Positions 51,084 to 60,799 are shown, numbered from the stretch's first letter. The stretch is 64,000 nt of DNA from Massilia sp. Root418 (GCF_001425265.1 NZ_LMEC01000022.1:221218-285217), one strand, 5' to 3'. Made by a program: numbers and translations. The notes: generated from the letters alone by a model not told the origin.

Positions 51084-52121
51084 ATGGAGTTGCTGTCCCT
51101 GTTTCCCCATCCCATCATCCAGGGCCCAACGGCCGGCGGCGGCAATACGCCCGAGCAGGTCGCGGCCGTGTCGAATGCCGGCGCGCTGGGTTCGCTGGCT
51201 GCTTCGCTGCTGTCGCCGGATGCCTTGCGCAGCCAGGTGACGGCCATCCGCGCGCTGACGGACCGGCCGTTCTTGCTGAATTTCTTTGTCCAGGGAACGC
51301 CGGCCCCCGCCGCTGCGGATGTGCAGCGCGCCAAAGACTTGCTGAAACCTGTGTACGCGGCGCTGGGCTGGGATGAATTGCCTACGCCGGCCAAATGGTG
51401 TGAGGATTTCGCCGCGCAGTTTGAAACGCTGCTGGAATTGCGCCCCGCCGTGGCCAGTTTCACCTTCGACATCCTGACGCCGGACCAGGTGGCGCGGCTG
51501 CACGCGGCTGGCATTGCCGTAATCGGCACGGTGACCACGATCGCGGAGGCGCTGGCCTGGCAGGCGGCCGGCGCGGATGCCGTGGTGGCGTCCGGCGTGG
51601 AGGCGGGCGGCCATCGCGGCACCTTTATCGGCGCGCAGAAGGATGCCACGCTGACCACGTTCGAATTGCTGCCAGCGGTGGTGGCGGCGGTGCGGATACC
51701 GGTGATCGCGGCCGGCGGCATCATGGACGGCAAGGACATCAAGCGCGTGCTGGCGACGGGCGCCAAGGCGGTGCAAATGGGCACCGCTTTCCTGGTGACC
51801 AACGAATCGGGCATCCACCCGGCGTACAAGCAAGCCTTGCTGACGGCCGGCGAGCGCCCGACCCGGCAGACGCGCGCGTTCTCGGGCCGTTATGCGCGCG
51901 GCCTGGAAAACCGGTTCATGCTGACCATGGCGGAGGTGGAGCTGGAGGTGCCGGCTTATCCGGTGCAGAACGCGTTGACCGGCAGCATTCGCGCAGAGGC
52001 GGCGCGGCGCGGCGATACCGAGTGGATGTCGCTGTGGTGCGGTAGCAGCGTGGACCGCGCGCGCGGCATGCCGGCGGCGCGGCTGGTGGAAACCCTGGTC
52101 AGGGAAATGCAGGCCGACTGA
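51084..52121 (+). CDS. Nitronate monooxygenase / 2-nitropropane dioxygenase family
   Basis: A 345-residue FMN barrel enzyme: LFPHPIIQGPTAGGGNTPEQVAAVSNAGALGS, then AAGADAVVASGVEAGGHRG and VIAAGGIMDGKDIKRVLATGAKAVQMGTAFL. This family oxidises nitronates such as propionate-3-nitronate, using FMN. AGGAGG precedes the ATG. An upstream extension from 51036 translates module C of the origin-like repeat and is rejected as coding. A GMC oxidoreductase follows 40 bases later. Confidence 0.88.
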   Translation: MELLSLFPHPIIQGPTAGGGNTPEQVAAVSNAGALGSLAASLLSPDALRSQVTAIRALTDRPFLLNFFVQGTPAPAAADVQRAKDLLKPVYAALGWDELPTPAKWCEDFAAQFETLLELRPAVASFTFDILTPDQVARLHAAGIAVIGTVTTIAEALAWQAAGADAVVASGVEAGGHRGTFIGAQKDATLTTFELLPAVVAAVRIPVIAAGGIMDGKDIKRVLATGAKAVQMGTAFLVTNESGIHPAYKQALLTAGERPTRQTRAFSGRYARGLENRFMLTMAEVELEVPAYPVQNALTGSIRAEAARRGDTEWMSLWCGSSVDRARGMPAARLVETLVREMQAD

Positions 52122-52161
52122 GCAGCCTTTTAGTAGTGAAAAGTAGCGGAAGGAGTGGATT

Positions 52162-53802
52162 TTGGAATCTGCAGGACAGTTCGACTACATCATCATCGGC
52201 GCCGGCACCGCCGGCTGCGTGCTCGCCAACCGCCTCACGCGCGACAAAGACGTGCAAGTGCTGCTGATCGAGGCGGGCGGCAAGGACGATTATCTGTGGA
52301 TCCATATCCCGGTAGGTTATCTGCACTGCATCAACAATCCGCGCACGGATTGGCTGTACCGCACGGAGGCCGACCCCGGCCTGGGCGGGCGCAGCCTGAT
52401 TTATCCGCGCGGCAAGGTGCTGGGCGGCAGTTCTTCCATCAACGGCATGATTTACATGCGCGGCCAGGCGGGCGACTATGACCGCTGGGCCGATGCCTGC
52501 GGCGACGATAGCTGGCGCTGGGATGCGGTGCTGCCGCTGTTCCGAGCCAGCGAGGACCATCATGGCGGCGCCAGCGATTTTCATGGCGCGGGCGGCGAGT
52601 GGCGGGTGGAAAAACAGCGTTTGTCGTGGCAGATCCTGGACGCCTTCCGCGATGCGGCGGAGCAAACCGGCATTCCTAAGGTGGACGATTTTAATCGTGG
52701 CGACAACCTGGGCTGCGCCTATTTCGAGGTGAACCAGAAGCGGGGCATCCGCTGGAACACGGCCAAGGCGTTCCTGAAAGCGGCCACCAACCGGCCCAAC
52801 CTGACCCTGATGACCGGCTGCCACGTGGAAAAGCTGCTGGTGGAGCAGGGCGGCGATGGCGCCGAAGGCCCGGTGTGCAAGGGCGTGCAGTTCACCGGCG
52901 GCGGGAAGTTGTGGCAGGCACATGCCAGCCGCGAAACCATCCTGGCCGCGGGCGCGGTGGGCTCGCCGCAGCTGCTGCAGCTGTCGGGCATCGGCCCGGC
53001 AGGCATGCTGCACGAGCTGGGCATTGCGCCGGTGGCGGACTTGCCTGGCGTGGGCGGCAACTTGCAGGACCACTTGCAGCTGCGCATGGTGTTCAAGGTG
53101 AGCGGCGTGAAGACGCTGAATGTGCTGGCCAGTAACTGGTTCGGCAAGATGCGCATCGGCATGGAGTACGCCATGTTCCAGAGCGGGCCGATGTCGATGG
53201 CACCGTCGCAGCTGGGGGCGTTCGCCCGCTCGGACGCCGATCAGGCCACGCCCAATCTGCAATATCACGTGCAGCCGCTGTCGCTGGAGAAGTTCGGCGA
53301 CCCCCTGCATGGCTTTCCGGCATTTACCGCCAGCGTGTGCAATCTGCGCCCCACCTCGCGCGGCCATGTGCGCGTGGCCAGTGCGGATTCCTATGCGCCG
53401 CCCAAGATCACCCCGATGTATCTGAGCACGCCCGAAGACCGCCAGGTGGCGGCGGATGCGTTGAAGCTGACGCGCCGTATCGCCGCCGCGCCCGCGCTGG
53501 CGCGCTACCTGCCGCAGGAATTCAAGCCCGGCCCGGCGTTCCAGACCGACGAGGAACTGGCGGCGGCGGCCGGCGCCATCGGCACCACCATCTTCCACCC
53601 GGTGGGAACTTGCCGGATGGGACGAAAAAACGACACTTTGGCCGTGGTGGACAGCGAATTGCGGGTTCTCGGTGTAGCCGGACTACGGGTGGCGGATGCG
53701 TCCGTGATGCCGTTTATCACGTCCGGCAACACCAATTCGCCGACCATCATGATCGCCGAGAAGGCCGCGCAGATGATACGTTCCACGTGGAAATCGCCCT
53801 GA
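52162..53802 (+). CDS. GMC family oxidoreductase (choline-dehydrogenase type)
   Basis: A 546-residue FAD oxidoreductase. Features: FDYIIIGAGTAGCVLANRLT (dinucleotide site), GGSSSINGMIYMRGQAGDYD (GMC signature 1), LAAGAVGSPQLLQLSGIGPA (signature 2), C-terminal FHPVGTCRMG with the catalytic His. The substrate is an alcohol or an amino alcohol and cannot be named. It starts at a TTG (52162) with GGAAGGAG upstream. Confidence 0.88.
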   Translation: MESAGQFDYIIIGAGTAGCVLANRLTRDKDVQVLLIEAGGKDDYLWIHIPVGYLHCINNPRTDWLYRTEADPGLGGRSLIYPRGKVLGGSSSINGMIYMRGQAGDYDRWADACGDDSWRWDAVLPLFRASEDHHGGASDFHGAGGEWRVEKQRLSWQILDAFRDAAEQTGIPKVDDFNRGDNLGCAYFEVNQKRGIRWNTAKAFLKAATNRPNLTLMTGCHVEKLLVEQGGDGAEGPVCKGVQFTGGGKLWQAHASRETILAAGAVGSPQLLQLSGIGPAGMLHELGIAPVADLPGVGGNLQDHLQLRMVFKVSGVKTLNVLASNWFGKMRIGMEYAMFQSGPMSMAPSQLGAFARSDADQATPNLQYHVQPLSLEKFGDPLHGFPAFTASVCNLRPTSRGHVRVASADSYAPPKITPMYLSTPEDRQVAADALKLTRRIAAAPALARYLPQEFKPGPAFQTDEELAAAAGAIGTTIFHPVGTCRMGRKNDTLAVVDSELRVLGVAGLRVADASVMPFITSGNTNSPTIMIAEKAAQMIRSTWKSP

Positions 53803-53953
53803 ATGTCCCGCCTGGTTTGAGCCATATCAAGTGCCCTGGTTTGTAGCCAAACTTGCTAGCTTGATGGTATTTATACTGTATTGTTCACGTTTTTTTTTGT
53901 GTGTATGATCGGTTGAAAATTTGGCAGTTTATAAAGAATAACCAGGAGATACG

Positions 53954-54724
53954 ATGTCAAACTTCATCTTGGAAACAAGAAATTTGACCAAGGAATTCAA
54001 GGGTTTTACTGCTGTTAACGACGTGAATTTGAAGGTCCAGCGCGGCCACATCCACGCCCTGATCGGCCCAAACGGGGCCGGCAAAACCACCTGCTTCAAC
54101 CTGCTGACCAAGTTCCTGGTGCCGACCTCGGGCCAGATCCTGTTTAACGGCAAGGACATCACGGCCGCCAAGCCGGCGCACATCGCGCGCATGGGCGTGA
54201 TCCGTTCTTTCCAGATTTCCGCCGTGTTTCCCCACCTGACCGTGCTGCAGAACGTGCGCATCGGCCTGCAGCGCCAGCTCGGCACCACTTTCCATTTCTG
54301 GCAGAGCGAACGCTCGCTGGACCAGCTGAACGCGCGCGCCATGGCCTTGCTGGCCGAGGTGGACCTGACCGAGTTCGCCGACACCGTCACCGTGGACATG
54401 CCTTACGGCCGCAAGCGCGCGCTGGAGATCGCCACCACCCTGGCCATGGAGCCGGAACTGATGCTGCTGGACGAACCGACCCAGGGCATGGGCCATGAGG
54501 ACGTGCACCGCGTAACCGAGCTGATCAAGAAAGTGTCGGCCGGCCGCACCATTTTGATGGTGGAACACAATATGAACGTGGTATCCGGTATTTGCGACAA
54601 GATCTCGGTGCTGCAGCGCGGCGCCATGCTGGCCGAGGGCAGCTATGCCGAGGTGTCGAAGAACCCGCAGGTGATGGAAGCCTACATGGGCACCGAAGCC
54701 GCCGAACTGGTGGGGGCGCACTGA
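53954..54724 (+). CDS. livG: Branched-chain-type ABC transporter ATP-binding protein (LivG)
   Basis: A 256-residue ATPase: Walker A GPNGAGKTTCFNLLTKF, then the LivG-specific loop and MPYGRKRALEIATTLAMEPELMLLDEPTQGMG. The signature region reads YGRKRALEIA instead of LSGGQ-type, which is seen in some betaproteobacterial LivG. CAGGAG precedes the ATG. It starts a five-gene operon with livF, a binding protein, livH and livM. Confidence 0.9.
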   Translation: MSNFILETRNLTKEFKGFTAVNDVNLKVQRGHIHALIGPNGAGKTTCFNLLTKFLVPTSGQILFNGKDITAAKPAHIARMGVIRSFQISAVFPHLTVLQNVRIGLQRQLGTTFHFWQSERSLDQLNARAMALLAEVDLTEFADTVTVDMPYGRKRALEIATTLAMEPELMLLDEPTQGMGHEDVHRVTELIKKVSAGRTILMVEHNMNVVSGICDKISVLQRGAMLAEGSYAEVSKNPQVMEAYMGTEAAELVGAH

Positions 54725-55431
54725 TGGCGGCCGCACTGGAAATCAGCAATCTGCAGGCGTGGTACGGCGAATCGCACATCCTGCACAACGTGAACGTCAC
54801 AGTGCAGCCGGGCGAAGTGGTGACTTTGCTGGGCCGTAACGGCGCCGGCCGCACCACCACGCTGCGCGCCATCATGGGCCTGACGGGCGCCCGCAAGGGT
54901 TCCATCAAGGTCAATGGCGTGGAAGCCATCGACCTGCCGACCCACAAGGTGGCCCACCTGGGCATAGGCTATTGCCCGGAGGAGCGCGGCATTTTCGCTT
55001 CGCTGTCGACCGAGGAAAACCTGCTGCTGCCGCCCCAGCTGGCCACCGGCGAGAAGGGCATGCCGATCGAGGAAATCTACGCCATGTTCCCCAACCTGGA
55101 AGAGCGCAAGCACAGCCAGGGCACCCGCCTGTCCGGCGGCGAGCAGCAGATGCTGGCGGTGGCGCGCATCCTGCGCACCGGCGCCCGCCTGCTGCTGCTG
55201 GACGAGATTTCGGAAGGGCTGGCGCCGGTCATCGTGCAGGGCCTGGCCCGCATGATCACCACCCTCAAGGCGAAGGGCTACACCATCGTCATGGTGGAAC
55301 AGAATTTCCGCTTCGCCGCTCCGTTGGCGGACCGGTTTTACGTGATGGAGCATGGTCAGATCGTCGAGACCTTTGCTGCATCGGAGTTGAGCGCAAAGAT
55401 GCCAGTGTTGACCGAACTGCTCGGCGTCTGA
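54724..55431 (+). CDS. livF: Branched-chain-type ABC transporter ATP-binding protein (LivF)
   Basis: A 235-residue ATPase whose ATG overlaps the livG stop by one base (TGATG). Walker A reads GRNGAGRTTTLRAIMGL, with Arg43 in place of the lysine. The signature LSGGEQQMLAVARILRTGARLLLLDEISEGL follows. GlyArg for GlyLys in this position is known from LivF-like subgroups, so it may be normal here. It forms the second ATPase of the importer. Confidence 0.88.
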   Translation: MAAALEISNLQAWYGESHILHNVNVTVQPGEVVTLLGRNGAGRTTTLRAIMGLTGARKGSIKVNGVEAIDLPTHKVAHLGIGYCPEERGIFASLSTEENLLLPPQLATGEKGMPIEEIYAMFPNLEERKHSQGTRLSGGEQQMLAVARILRTGARLLLLDEISEGLAPVIVQGLARMITTLKAKGYTIVMVEQNFRFAAPLADRFYVMEHGQIVETFAASELSAKMPVLTELLGV

Positions 55432-55475
55432 TTTTTACCGTACCACTACAAAACCCTTAGGACGGAGACAAAAAT

Positions 55476-56684
55476 ATGAAACTCAAAACTATCGCCACCG
55501 CAACCGCAGCAGCGTGCGCCCTGGGCCTGGCCTGCGGCGCGCAAGCCCAGGTGTCCGGCGACACCATCAAGATCGGCTTCATCACCGACATGTCCGGCCT
55601 GTATTCCGATATCGACGGCCTGGGCGGTGCGGAAGCGATCAAGATGGCGATTGCCGATGCCGGCGTGGTCATCGCCGGCAAGAAAGTTGAATTCATCTCC
55701 GCCGACCACCAGAACAAGGCCGACATTGCCGCCTCCAAGGCGCGCGAATGGTTCGACCAGCAGGGCGTGGACCTGCTGATCGGCGGCACCAACTCGGGCG
55801 CCAACCTGGCCATGGCCAAGGTGGCGGGCGAGAAGAAAAAGATCTTCGTGTCGATCGGTGCCGGCTCGGCCCGCCTGACCAACGAGGAATGCACGCCGTA
55901 CACCGTGCACTACGCCTACGACACCGTGGCGCTGGCGCGCGGCACCGGCGGCGCCATCGCCAAGCAGGGCGGCAAGAACTGGTACTTCATGACTGCCGAC
56001 TATGCCTTCGGCCAGTCGCTGGAAAAAGATACCTCCGACGTGGTGAAGGCGGCCGGCGGCAAGGTGCTGGGCAGCGTGAAGCACCCGCTGTCGGCGTCCG
56101 ACTTCTCGTCCTTCCTGCTGCAGGCGCAGTCGTCCGGCGCGCAGATCCTGGGCCTGGCCAACGCGGGCGGCGATGCCATCAACTCCATCAAGGCGGCCAA
56201 CGAGTTCGGCATCACCAAGAAGATGAAGCTGGCCGGCCTGCTGATCTTCATCAACGACGTGCACTCGCTGGGCCTGAACACCACCCAGGGCATGTATTTG
56301 ACCGACGGCTGGTACTGGGACCTGAACCCGGACACCCGCACCTGGTCCAAGCGCTACTTCGAGAAGATGAAGAAGGAGCCGTCCATGCTGCAGGCGGCCG
56401 ACTATTCGGCCACCGCGAACTACCTGAAGGCCGTGAAGGCGGTCGGCACGGACGATTCGGACAAGGTGATGGCGCACCTGAAGAAGACCCCGATCAACGA
56501 CATGTTCGCCAAGAACGGCGTGATCCGCCAGGATGGCCGCATGGTGCACGATATGTACCTGATGGAAGTGAAGAAGCCCGCGGAATCGAAATACCCCTGG
56601 GACTACTACAAGGTGGTGGCCACCATCCCCGGCGACCAGGCTTATGTGACCAAGGCCGAAACCAAGTGCGCGCTCTGGAAATAA
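55476..56684 (+). CDS. livJ: ABC transporter substrate-binding protein (Peripla_BP_6 type)
   Basis: A 402-residue periplasmic binding protein: signal peptide MKLKTIATATAAACALGLACGAQA, then IKIGFITDMSGLYSDIDGLGGAEAIKMA, which opens the Leu/Ile/Val-type fold. The ligand could be branched-chain amino acids or another amino acid or amide; the sequence alone does not decide. GGACGGAG precedes the ATG. A GC-rich hairpin follows the gene and may lower expression of the permeases. Confidence 0.87.
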   Translation: MKLKTIATATAAACALGLACGAQAQVSGDTIKIGFITDMSGLYSDIDGLGGAEAIKMAIADAGVVIAGKKVEFISADHQNKADIAASKAREWFDQQGVDLLIGGTNSGANLAMAKVAGEKKKIFVSIGAGSARLTNEECTPYTVHYAYDTVALARGTGGAIAKQGGKNWYFMTADYAFGQSLEKDTSDVVKAAGGKVLGSVKHPLSASDFSSFLLQAQSSGAQILGLANAGGDAINSIKAANEFGITKKMKLAGLLIFINDVHSLGLNTTQGMYLTDGWYWDLNPDTRTWSKRYFEKMKKEPSMLQAADYSATANYLKAVKAVGTDDSDKVMAHLKKTPINDMFAKNGVIRQDGRMVHDMYLMEVKKPAESKYPWDYYKVVATIPGDQAYVTKAETKCALWK

Positions 56685-56693
56685 GCTAGCAGC

Positions 56694-56726
56694 AGCCGCG
56701 CCGTCCCCGCGCTGCGGGGGCGGCTT
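56694..56726 (+). promoter_or_regulatory. Intra-operon hairpin after binding protein gene
   Basis: CCCCGC (56705-56710) pairs with GCGGGG (56714-56719) over a 3-base loop, and AGCCGC (56694-56699) with GCGGCT (56720-56725) extends it after an internal loop. It sits between the binding protein and livH and could stabilise the upstream mRNA or act as a partial terminator, a common way of making more binding protein than permease. Confidence 0.5.
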
Positions 56727-56773
56727 GTCTTGACCCCGTCACCGGTTCCCGGTGATTTTTTTACTCGCGAGCC

Positions 56774-57658
56774 ATGGCTATAACCGATATCCCCCTGTCC
56801 GCGTGGATGAGCCAGCTGTTGCTGGGTCTCGTCAACGGTTCCTTCTATGCCATGCTGTCGCTCGGCCTGGCCGTGATCTTCGGCCTGCTGAACGTCATCA
56901 ATTTTTCGCACGGCGCCCTGTACATGATGGGCGCCTTCCTGGCCTGGCTGGGCATCAGCCATTTCGGCCTGAACTACTGGGCCATGCTGGCGCTGGCCCC
57001 CATCGTGGTCGGCCTGTTCGGCATCATCATAGAAAAGACCATGCTGCGCTGGCTCTACAAGCTGGACCACCTGTACGGCCTGCTGCTCACCTTCGGCATC
57101 ACGCTGGTGGTGGAGGGCGTGTTCCGCTCCTTCTACGGCGTGTCCGGCCAGCCTTTCGACACCCCGGCGCTGCTGCAGGGCGCGACCGACCTCGGCTTCA
57201 TGATCCTGCCGAACTACCGCGCCTTCGTGGTGGCCGCGTCGCTGCTGGTCTGCCTGGCCACCTGGTACGTGATTGAAAAGACCAAGCTCGGCTCCTATCT
57301 GCGCGCCGGCACCGAGAACCCCAAGCTGGTGGAAGCGTTCGGCATCAACGTGCCGCTCATGGTCACGCTGACCTACGGCTTCGGCGTGGCGCTGGCCGGC
57401 TTTGCCGGCGTGCTGGCCGCGCCCATCATCCAGGTGTCGCCGCTGATGGGCTCCAACCTGATTATCGTGGTGTTCGCCGTGGTGGTGATCGGCGGCATGG
57501 GTTCCATCATGGGCTCGATCGTGACCGGGCTGGCGCTGGGCGTCATCGAAGGCCTGACCCGCGTGCTGTATCCCGAGGGCTCGTCGGTGGTGGTGTTCGT
57601 GGTGATGGTCATCGTGCTGCTGCTGCGCCCCGCCGGCCTGTTCGGCAAAGAGAAATAA
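56774..57658 (+). CDS. livH: Branched-chain-type ABC transporter permease (LivH)
   Basis: A 294-residue permease with eight or so hydrophobic segments: LLLGLVNGSFYAMLSLGLAVIFGLLNVINFSHGALYMMGAFLA is the conserved LivH N-terminal block, and GIILIFAVVVIGGMGSIMGSI-type text is seen as VVVIGGMGSIMGSIVTGLALGVIEGL. It is 12 bases upstream of livM. Confidence 0.9.
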   Translation: MAITDIPLSAWMSQLLLGLVNGSFYAMLSLGLAVIFGLLNVINFSHGALYMMGAFLAWLGISHFGLNYWAMLALAPIVVGLFGIIIEKTMLRWLYKLDHLYGLLLTFGITLVVEGVFRSFYGVSGQPFDTPALLQGATDLGFMILPNYRAFVVAASLLVCLATWYVIEKTKLGSYLRAGTENPKLVEAFGINVPLMVTLTYGFGVALAGFAGVLAAPIIQVSPLMGSNLIIVVFAVVVIGGMGSIMGSIVTGLALGVIEGLTRVLYPEGSSVVVFVVMVIVLLLRPAGLFGKEK

Positions 57659-57670
57659 GAGGAAGCGTCC

Positions 57671-58642
57671 ATGAATAAAAACATAGGCTATGCCATCGCC
57701 TTCGCCATCGCGCTGGCCGCGCCCTTCGTCGGCTATCCGGTGTTCCTGATGAAGCTGCTGTGCTTCTCGCTGTTCGCCTGCGCCTTCAACCTGCTGATCG
57801 GTTTCACCGGCCTGCTGTCCTTCGGCCACGCGGCCTTCTTCGGCGGCGCCGGCTACATTGCCGGCTACGCGCTGCGCGACCTGGGCTGGCCGTTCGAGCT
57901 GGGCCTGCTGGCCGGCATCCTGGGCGCCGCCCTGATCGGCCTGGTGATGGGCACGCTGGCGATCCGCCGCCAGGGCATTTATTTCTCGATGATCACGCTG
58001 GCGCTGGCGCAGATGGTGTACTTCGGCGCGCTGCGCGCACCGTTCACCGGTGGCGAGGACGGCTTGCAAGGCGTGCCGCGCGGAAAACTGCTGGGCCTTG
58101 TCGACCTGGCCAACGACACCGTGCTGTACTTCGTGGTGCTGGCCATCTGCGTGGCCGGCTTCGCGCTGATCGTACGCACCGTGCACTCGCCGTTCGGCCA
58201 GGTGCTGAAAGCCATCAAGGAAAACGAGCCGCGCGCCGTCTCGCTGGGCTACGACGTGGACAAGTACAAGCTGATGGCCTTCGTGCTGTCGGCCGCGCTG
58301 GCCGGCCTGGCCGGCGCCACCAAGACCGTTGTGCTGGGCTTTGAAACGCTGACCGACGTGCACTGGACCATGTCCGGCCTGGTCATCCTGATGACCCTGG
58401 TGGGCGGCATGGGCACGCTGGCCGGACCGATGCTGGGTGCGGTCATCATCATCCTGCTGGAAAACAAGCTGGGCGACATCGGCACCTTCCTGGCGCGCAA
58501 TACCGGGGTGGAGTGGTTCAACACCCTGGGCGAAGCGGTCAGCATGGTGACGGGCCTGATCTTCGTGGCCTGCGTGCTGCTGTTCCGGCGCGGAATAATA
58601 GGGGAAATCGTGGCCCGCTTCGATCACAAGAAGCCGGCCTGA
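57671..58642 (+). CDS. livM: Branched-chain-type ABC transporter permease (LivM)
   Basis: A 323-residue permease. The start MNKNIGYAIAFAIALAAPFVG is followed by NLLIGFTGLLSFGHAAFFGGAGYIAGYALRDLG. The conserved C-terminal block has GGMGTLAGPMLGAVIIILLEN. It ends the five-gene importer operon, and a strong terminator follows. Confidence 0.9.
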   Translation: MNKNIGYAIAFAIALAAPFVGYPVFLMKLLCFSLFACAFNLLIGFTGLLSFGHAAFFGGAGYIAGYALRDLGWPFELGLLAGILGAALIGLVMGTLAIRRQGIYFSMITLALAQMVYFGALRAPFTGGEDGLQGVPRGKLLGLVDLANDTVLYFVVLAICVAGFALIVRTVHSPFGQVLKAIKENEPRAVSLGYDVDKYKLMAFVLSAALAGLAGATKTVVLGFETLTDVHWTMSGLVILMTLVGGMGTLAGPMLGAVIIILLENKLGDIGTFLARNTGVEWFNTLGEAVSMVTGLIFVACVLLFRRGIIGEIVARFDHKKPA

Positions 58643-58652
58643 GCAAGCAAGA

Positions 58653-58679
58653 ACGCCGGACTCGTCCGGCGTTTTTTTT
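58653..58679 (+). terminator. Terminator of the liv operon
   Basis: ACGCCGGAC (58653-58661) pairs with GTCCGGCGT (58664-58672) and is followed by seven further Ts to 58679. The tip of the stem probably opens to allow a loop of four or more bases. Confidence 0.88.
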
Positions 58680-58705
58680 ACTTCCAATCTGAAAGAGGAG
58701 ACGAC

Positions 58706-60799
58706 ATGACCAACCACCATATCCGCACGGCCGGGCTCATCAGACTGACCGCCGTGGCCGCCGCCGTGGCCACGCTGGCCACACTGGCCTCGTGCGGCGA
58801 CAGCAGCAATGCGCCCGAAGAACTGAACGTGCTGCCGTCCTACCTGGGCACGGTCACCAGCACCACCTACGACGGCAGCACGGACGACCTGCTGACGGCG
58901 GGCCTGGGCCGCACCGGCCTGGCCGCCGCCGCCGCGCCCGCCTACGCCGACCCGCTCAAGCCCACCGCCGCCGAACTGCGCCGCAACGCCATCTACGCCA
59001 ACTACCGCGCCGTGCTGGACATCAGCGCCAACAGCGGCTACGGCACCATGTATGGCCCCAACGTGAGCGCGGCCGGCGTGCCCGGCACGGGCGAGGGCAA
59101 GGTGGCGGGTACCGAATACATCGCCTACGCCGACGACGGCACCGGCAAGCAGAACGTGACGCTGATGGTGCAGGTGCCGGCCAGTTTTGATCCGGTCAAT
59201 CCCTGCATCGTCACCGGCACCTCCAGCGGCTCGCGCGGCATCTACGGCGCCATCGGCAGCGCCGGGGAGTGGGGCCTGAAGAACAACTGCGCCGTGGCCT
59301 ACGCCGACAAGGGCAGCGGCACCGGCCTCTACACATTCGAGGACGACAGCGTAAACCTGCAGAACGGCCAGCGCGCCGCCCGCGCCTCAGCCGGCAAGAA
59401 TGCCAACTTCGCGCCCGACATCACGGAAGCCGACCGCGCCGCCTTTGCCGCCGCCAATCCCGGCCGCGTCGCCTTCAAGCACGCGCACTCGCAGCAGAAT
59501 CCGGAAAAGGACTGGGGCAAGGTCACGCTGCAGGCGGTGGAGTTCGCCTATTACGTGCTGAACGAGCGCTACGGCCAGCTGGCATCGGACGGCAAGAGCC
59601 ACCTGGTGCGCCTGACGCCGAAAAACAGCGTGGCGATCGCCTCGAGCATCTCGAACGGCGCCGGCGCGGCCTTGCTTGCCGCAGAGCAGGACACCAAGGG
59701 CCTTATCAGCGCCGTGGCGGCCACCGAGCCGCAAATCCAGCCCAAGACCGCCACCGGCTACGCCGTGCGCCTTGGCGGGGCTCCTGTGCCTTCCCAGGGC
59801 AAGCCGCTGTTCGATTACTCCACCTTTGCGGCCCTGTACCAGCCCTGCCTGGCCGAAGCGGCGCCGGGCGGACGCTGCAGCGCGCTGGCCGCCAAGGGCC
59901 TGCTGAACGGCAGCAGCCTGGCGGACCAGCAGAGCGACGCCAAGGCGCGCCTGAAGGCCTATGGCTGGAATGCGGACGCGGAGGTGCTGCAGGCTGCGCA
60001 CGCCGGCACCAACATCCTGGTGGCGGTGACCTATGCTTATGCCTACGGCAAGTTCAGCGTGCTCGACAAGGTCTGCGGCTTCAGCTTCGCCACGGCGGAC
60101 GCGGCCGGCGCGCCGCTACCGATGCCGGCAGCGGTGAAGGCGTCCAGCTTCGCCAGCCAGAACGGCATCATCGGCAGCGTCATCTACGAGAACTCGGTGG
60201 GCGGCGCCAAGGCCTACAACCTGGGCGTGTCGCCGTCCACCAACGCGGCGGACCAGTCGCTGGACGGCTTCCTGTGCCTGCGTTCGCTGGCCACCGGCGC
60301 CGACCCGGTCACCGGCACCGCGCTGAGCGGCAGCCTGGCGGCGCAGAGCGCACGCGTGAAGGCGGGCATCGCCGAAGTGCAGGCCAGCGGCAACCTGAAG
60401 GGCAGGCCGGCCATCATCGTGGCCGGCCGCAGCGATGCGCTGATCCCGGTGAACCACGCCTCGCGCGCCTACCTGGGCCTGAACGCCAGCGTGGAGGGGA
60501 GTGCCAGCAAGCTGCGCTACATCGAGGTGACCAACGCCAACCACTTCGACTCGTTCAGCAACGCGCTGCCGACCGTGGTCGTACCGCTGCACGTCTACCT
60601 GTTCCGCGCGCTCGATGCGGTGTACGCCAATCTGCGCAACCCGGCCGGGGCGCCGCTGCCGCCGTCGCAGCTGGTGCGCACCACCACGCGCGCCAGCAAT
60701 GCGGTGCCGATCACGGCAGCCAACCTGCCGCCGATTGCCGCATCGGCCGGCGCCAACGCCATTGCCGTGTCCGGCACCACGGTGGACGTGCCGAACTGA
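58706..60799 (+). CDS. D-(-)-3-hydroxybutyrate oligomer hydrolase
   Basis: A 697-residue exported enzyme. Leader MTNHHIRTAGLIRLTAVAAAVATLATLASC ends in a lipobox. The body reads as the 3HB-oligomer hydrolase family (EC 3.1.1.22 type): VNPCIVTGTSSGSRGIYGAIGSAGEWGLKNNCAVAYADKG, IASSISNGAGAALLAAEQ with the nucleophile region, AGRSDALIPVNHASRAYLGL and NANHFDSF. It degrades 3-hydroxybutyrate oligomers made by PHB depolymerases. It fits the presence of a depolymerase at 32435. AAAGAGGAG precedes the ATG. Confidence 0.88.
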   Translation: MTNHHIRTAGLIRLTAVAAAVATLATLASCGDSSNAPEELNVLPSYLGTVTSTTYDGSTDDLLTAGLGRTGLAAAAAPAYADPLKPTAAELRRNAIYANYRAVLDISANSGYGTMYGPNVSAAGVPGTGEGKVAGTEYIAYADDGTGKQNVTLMVQVPASFDPVNPCIVTGTSSGSRGIYGAIGSAGEWGLKNNCAVAYADKGSGTGLYTFEDDSVNLQNGQRAARASAGKNANFAPDITEADRAAFAAANPGRVAFKHAHSQQNPEKDWGKVTLQAVEFAYYVLNERYGQLASDGKSHLVRLTPKNSVAIASSISNGAGAALLAAEQDTKGLISAVAATEPQIQPKTATGYAVRLGGAPVPSQGKPLFDYSTFAALYQPCLAEAAPGGRCSALAAKGLLNGSSLADQQSDAKARLKAYGWNADAEVLQAAHAGTNILVAVTYAYAYGKFSVLDKVCGFSFATADAAGAPLPMPAAVKASSFASQNGIIGSVIYENSVGGAKAYNLGVSPSTNAADQSLDGFLCLRSLATGADPVTGTALSGSLAAQSARVKAGIAEVQASGNLKGRPAIIVAGRSDALIPVNHASRAYLGLNASVEGSASKLRYIEVTNANHFDSFSNALPTVVVPLHVYLFRALDAVYANLRNPAGAPLPPSQLVRTTTRASNAVPITAANLPPIAASAGANAIAVSGTTVDVPN

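Noticed and set aside
56642..58720. A 692-codon minus-strand open frame over livH and livM
   Set aside because: It is antisense to a conserved permease pair and reads as Gln/His/Gly-rich shadow translation.
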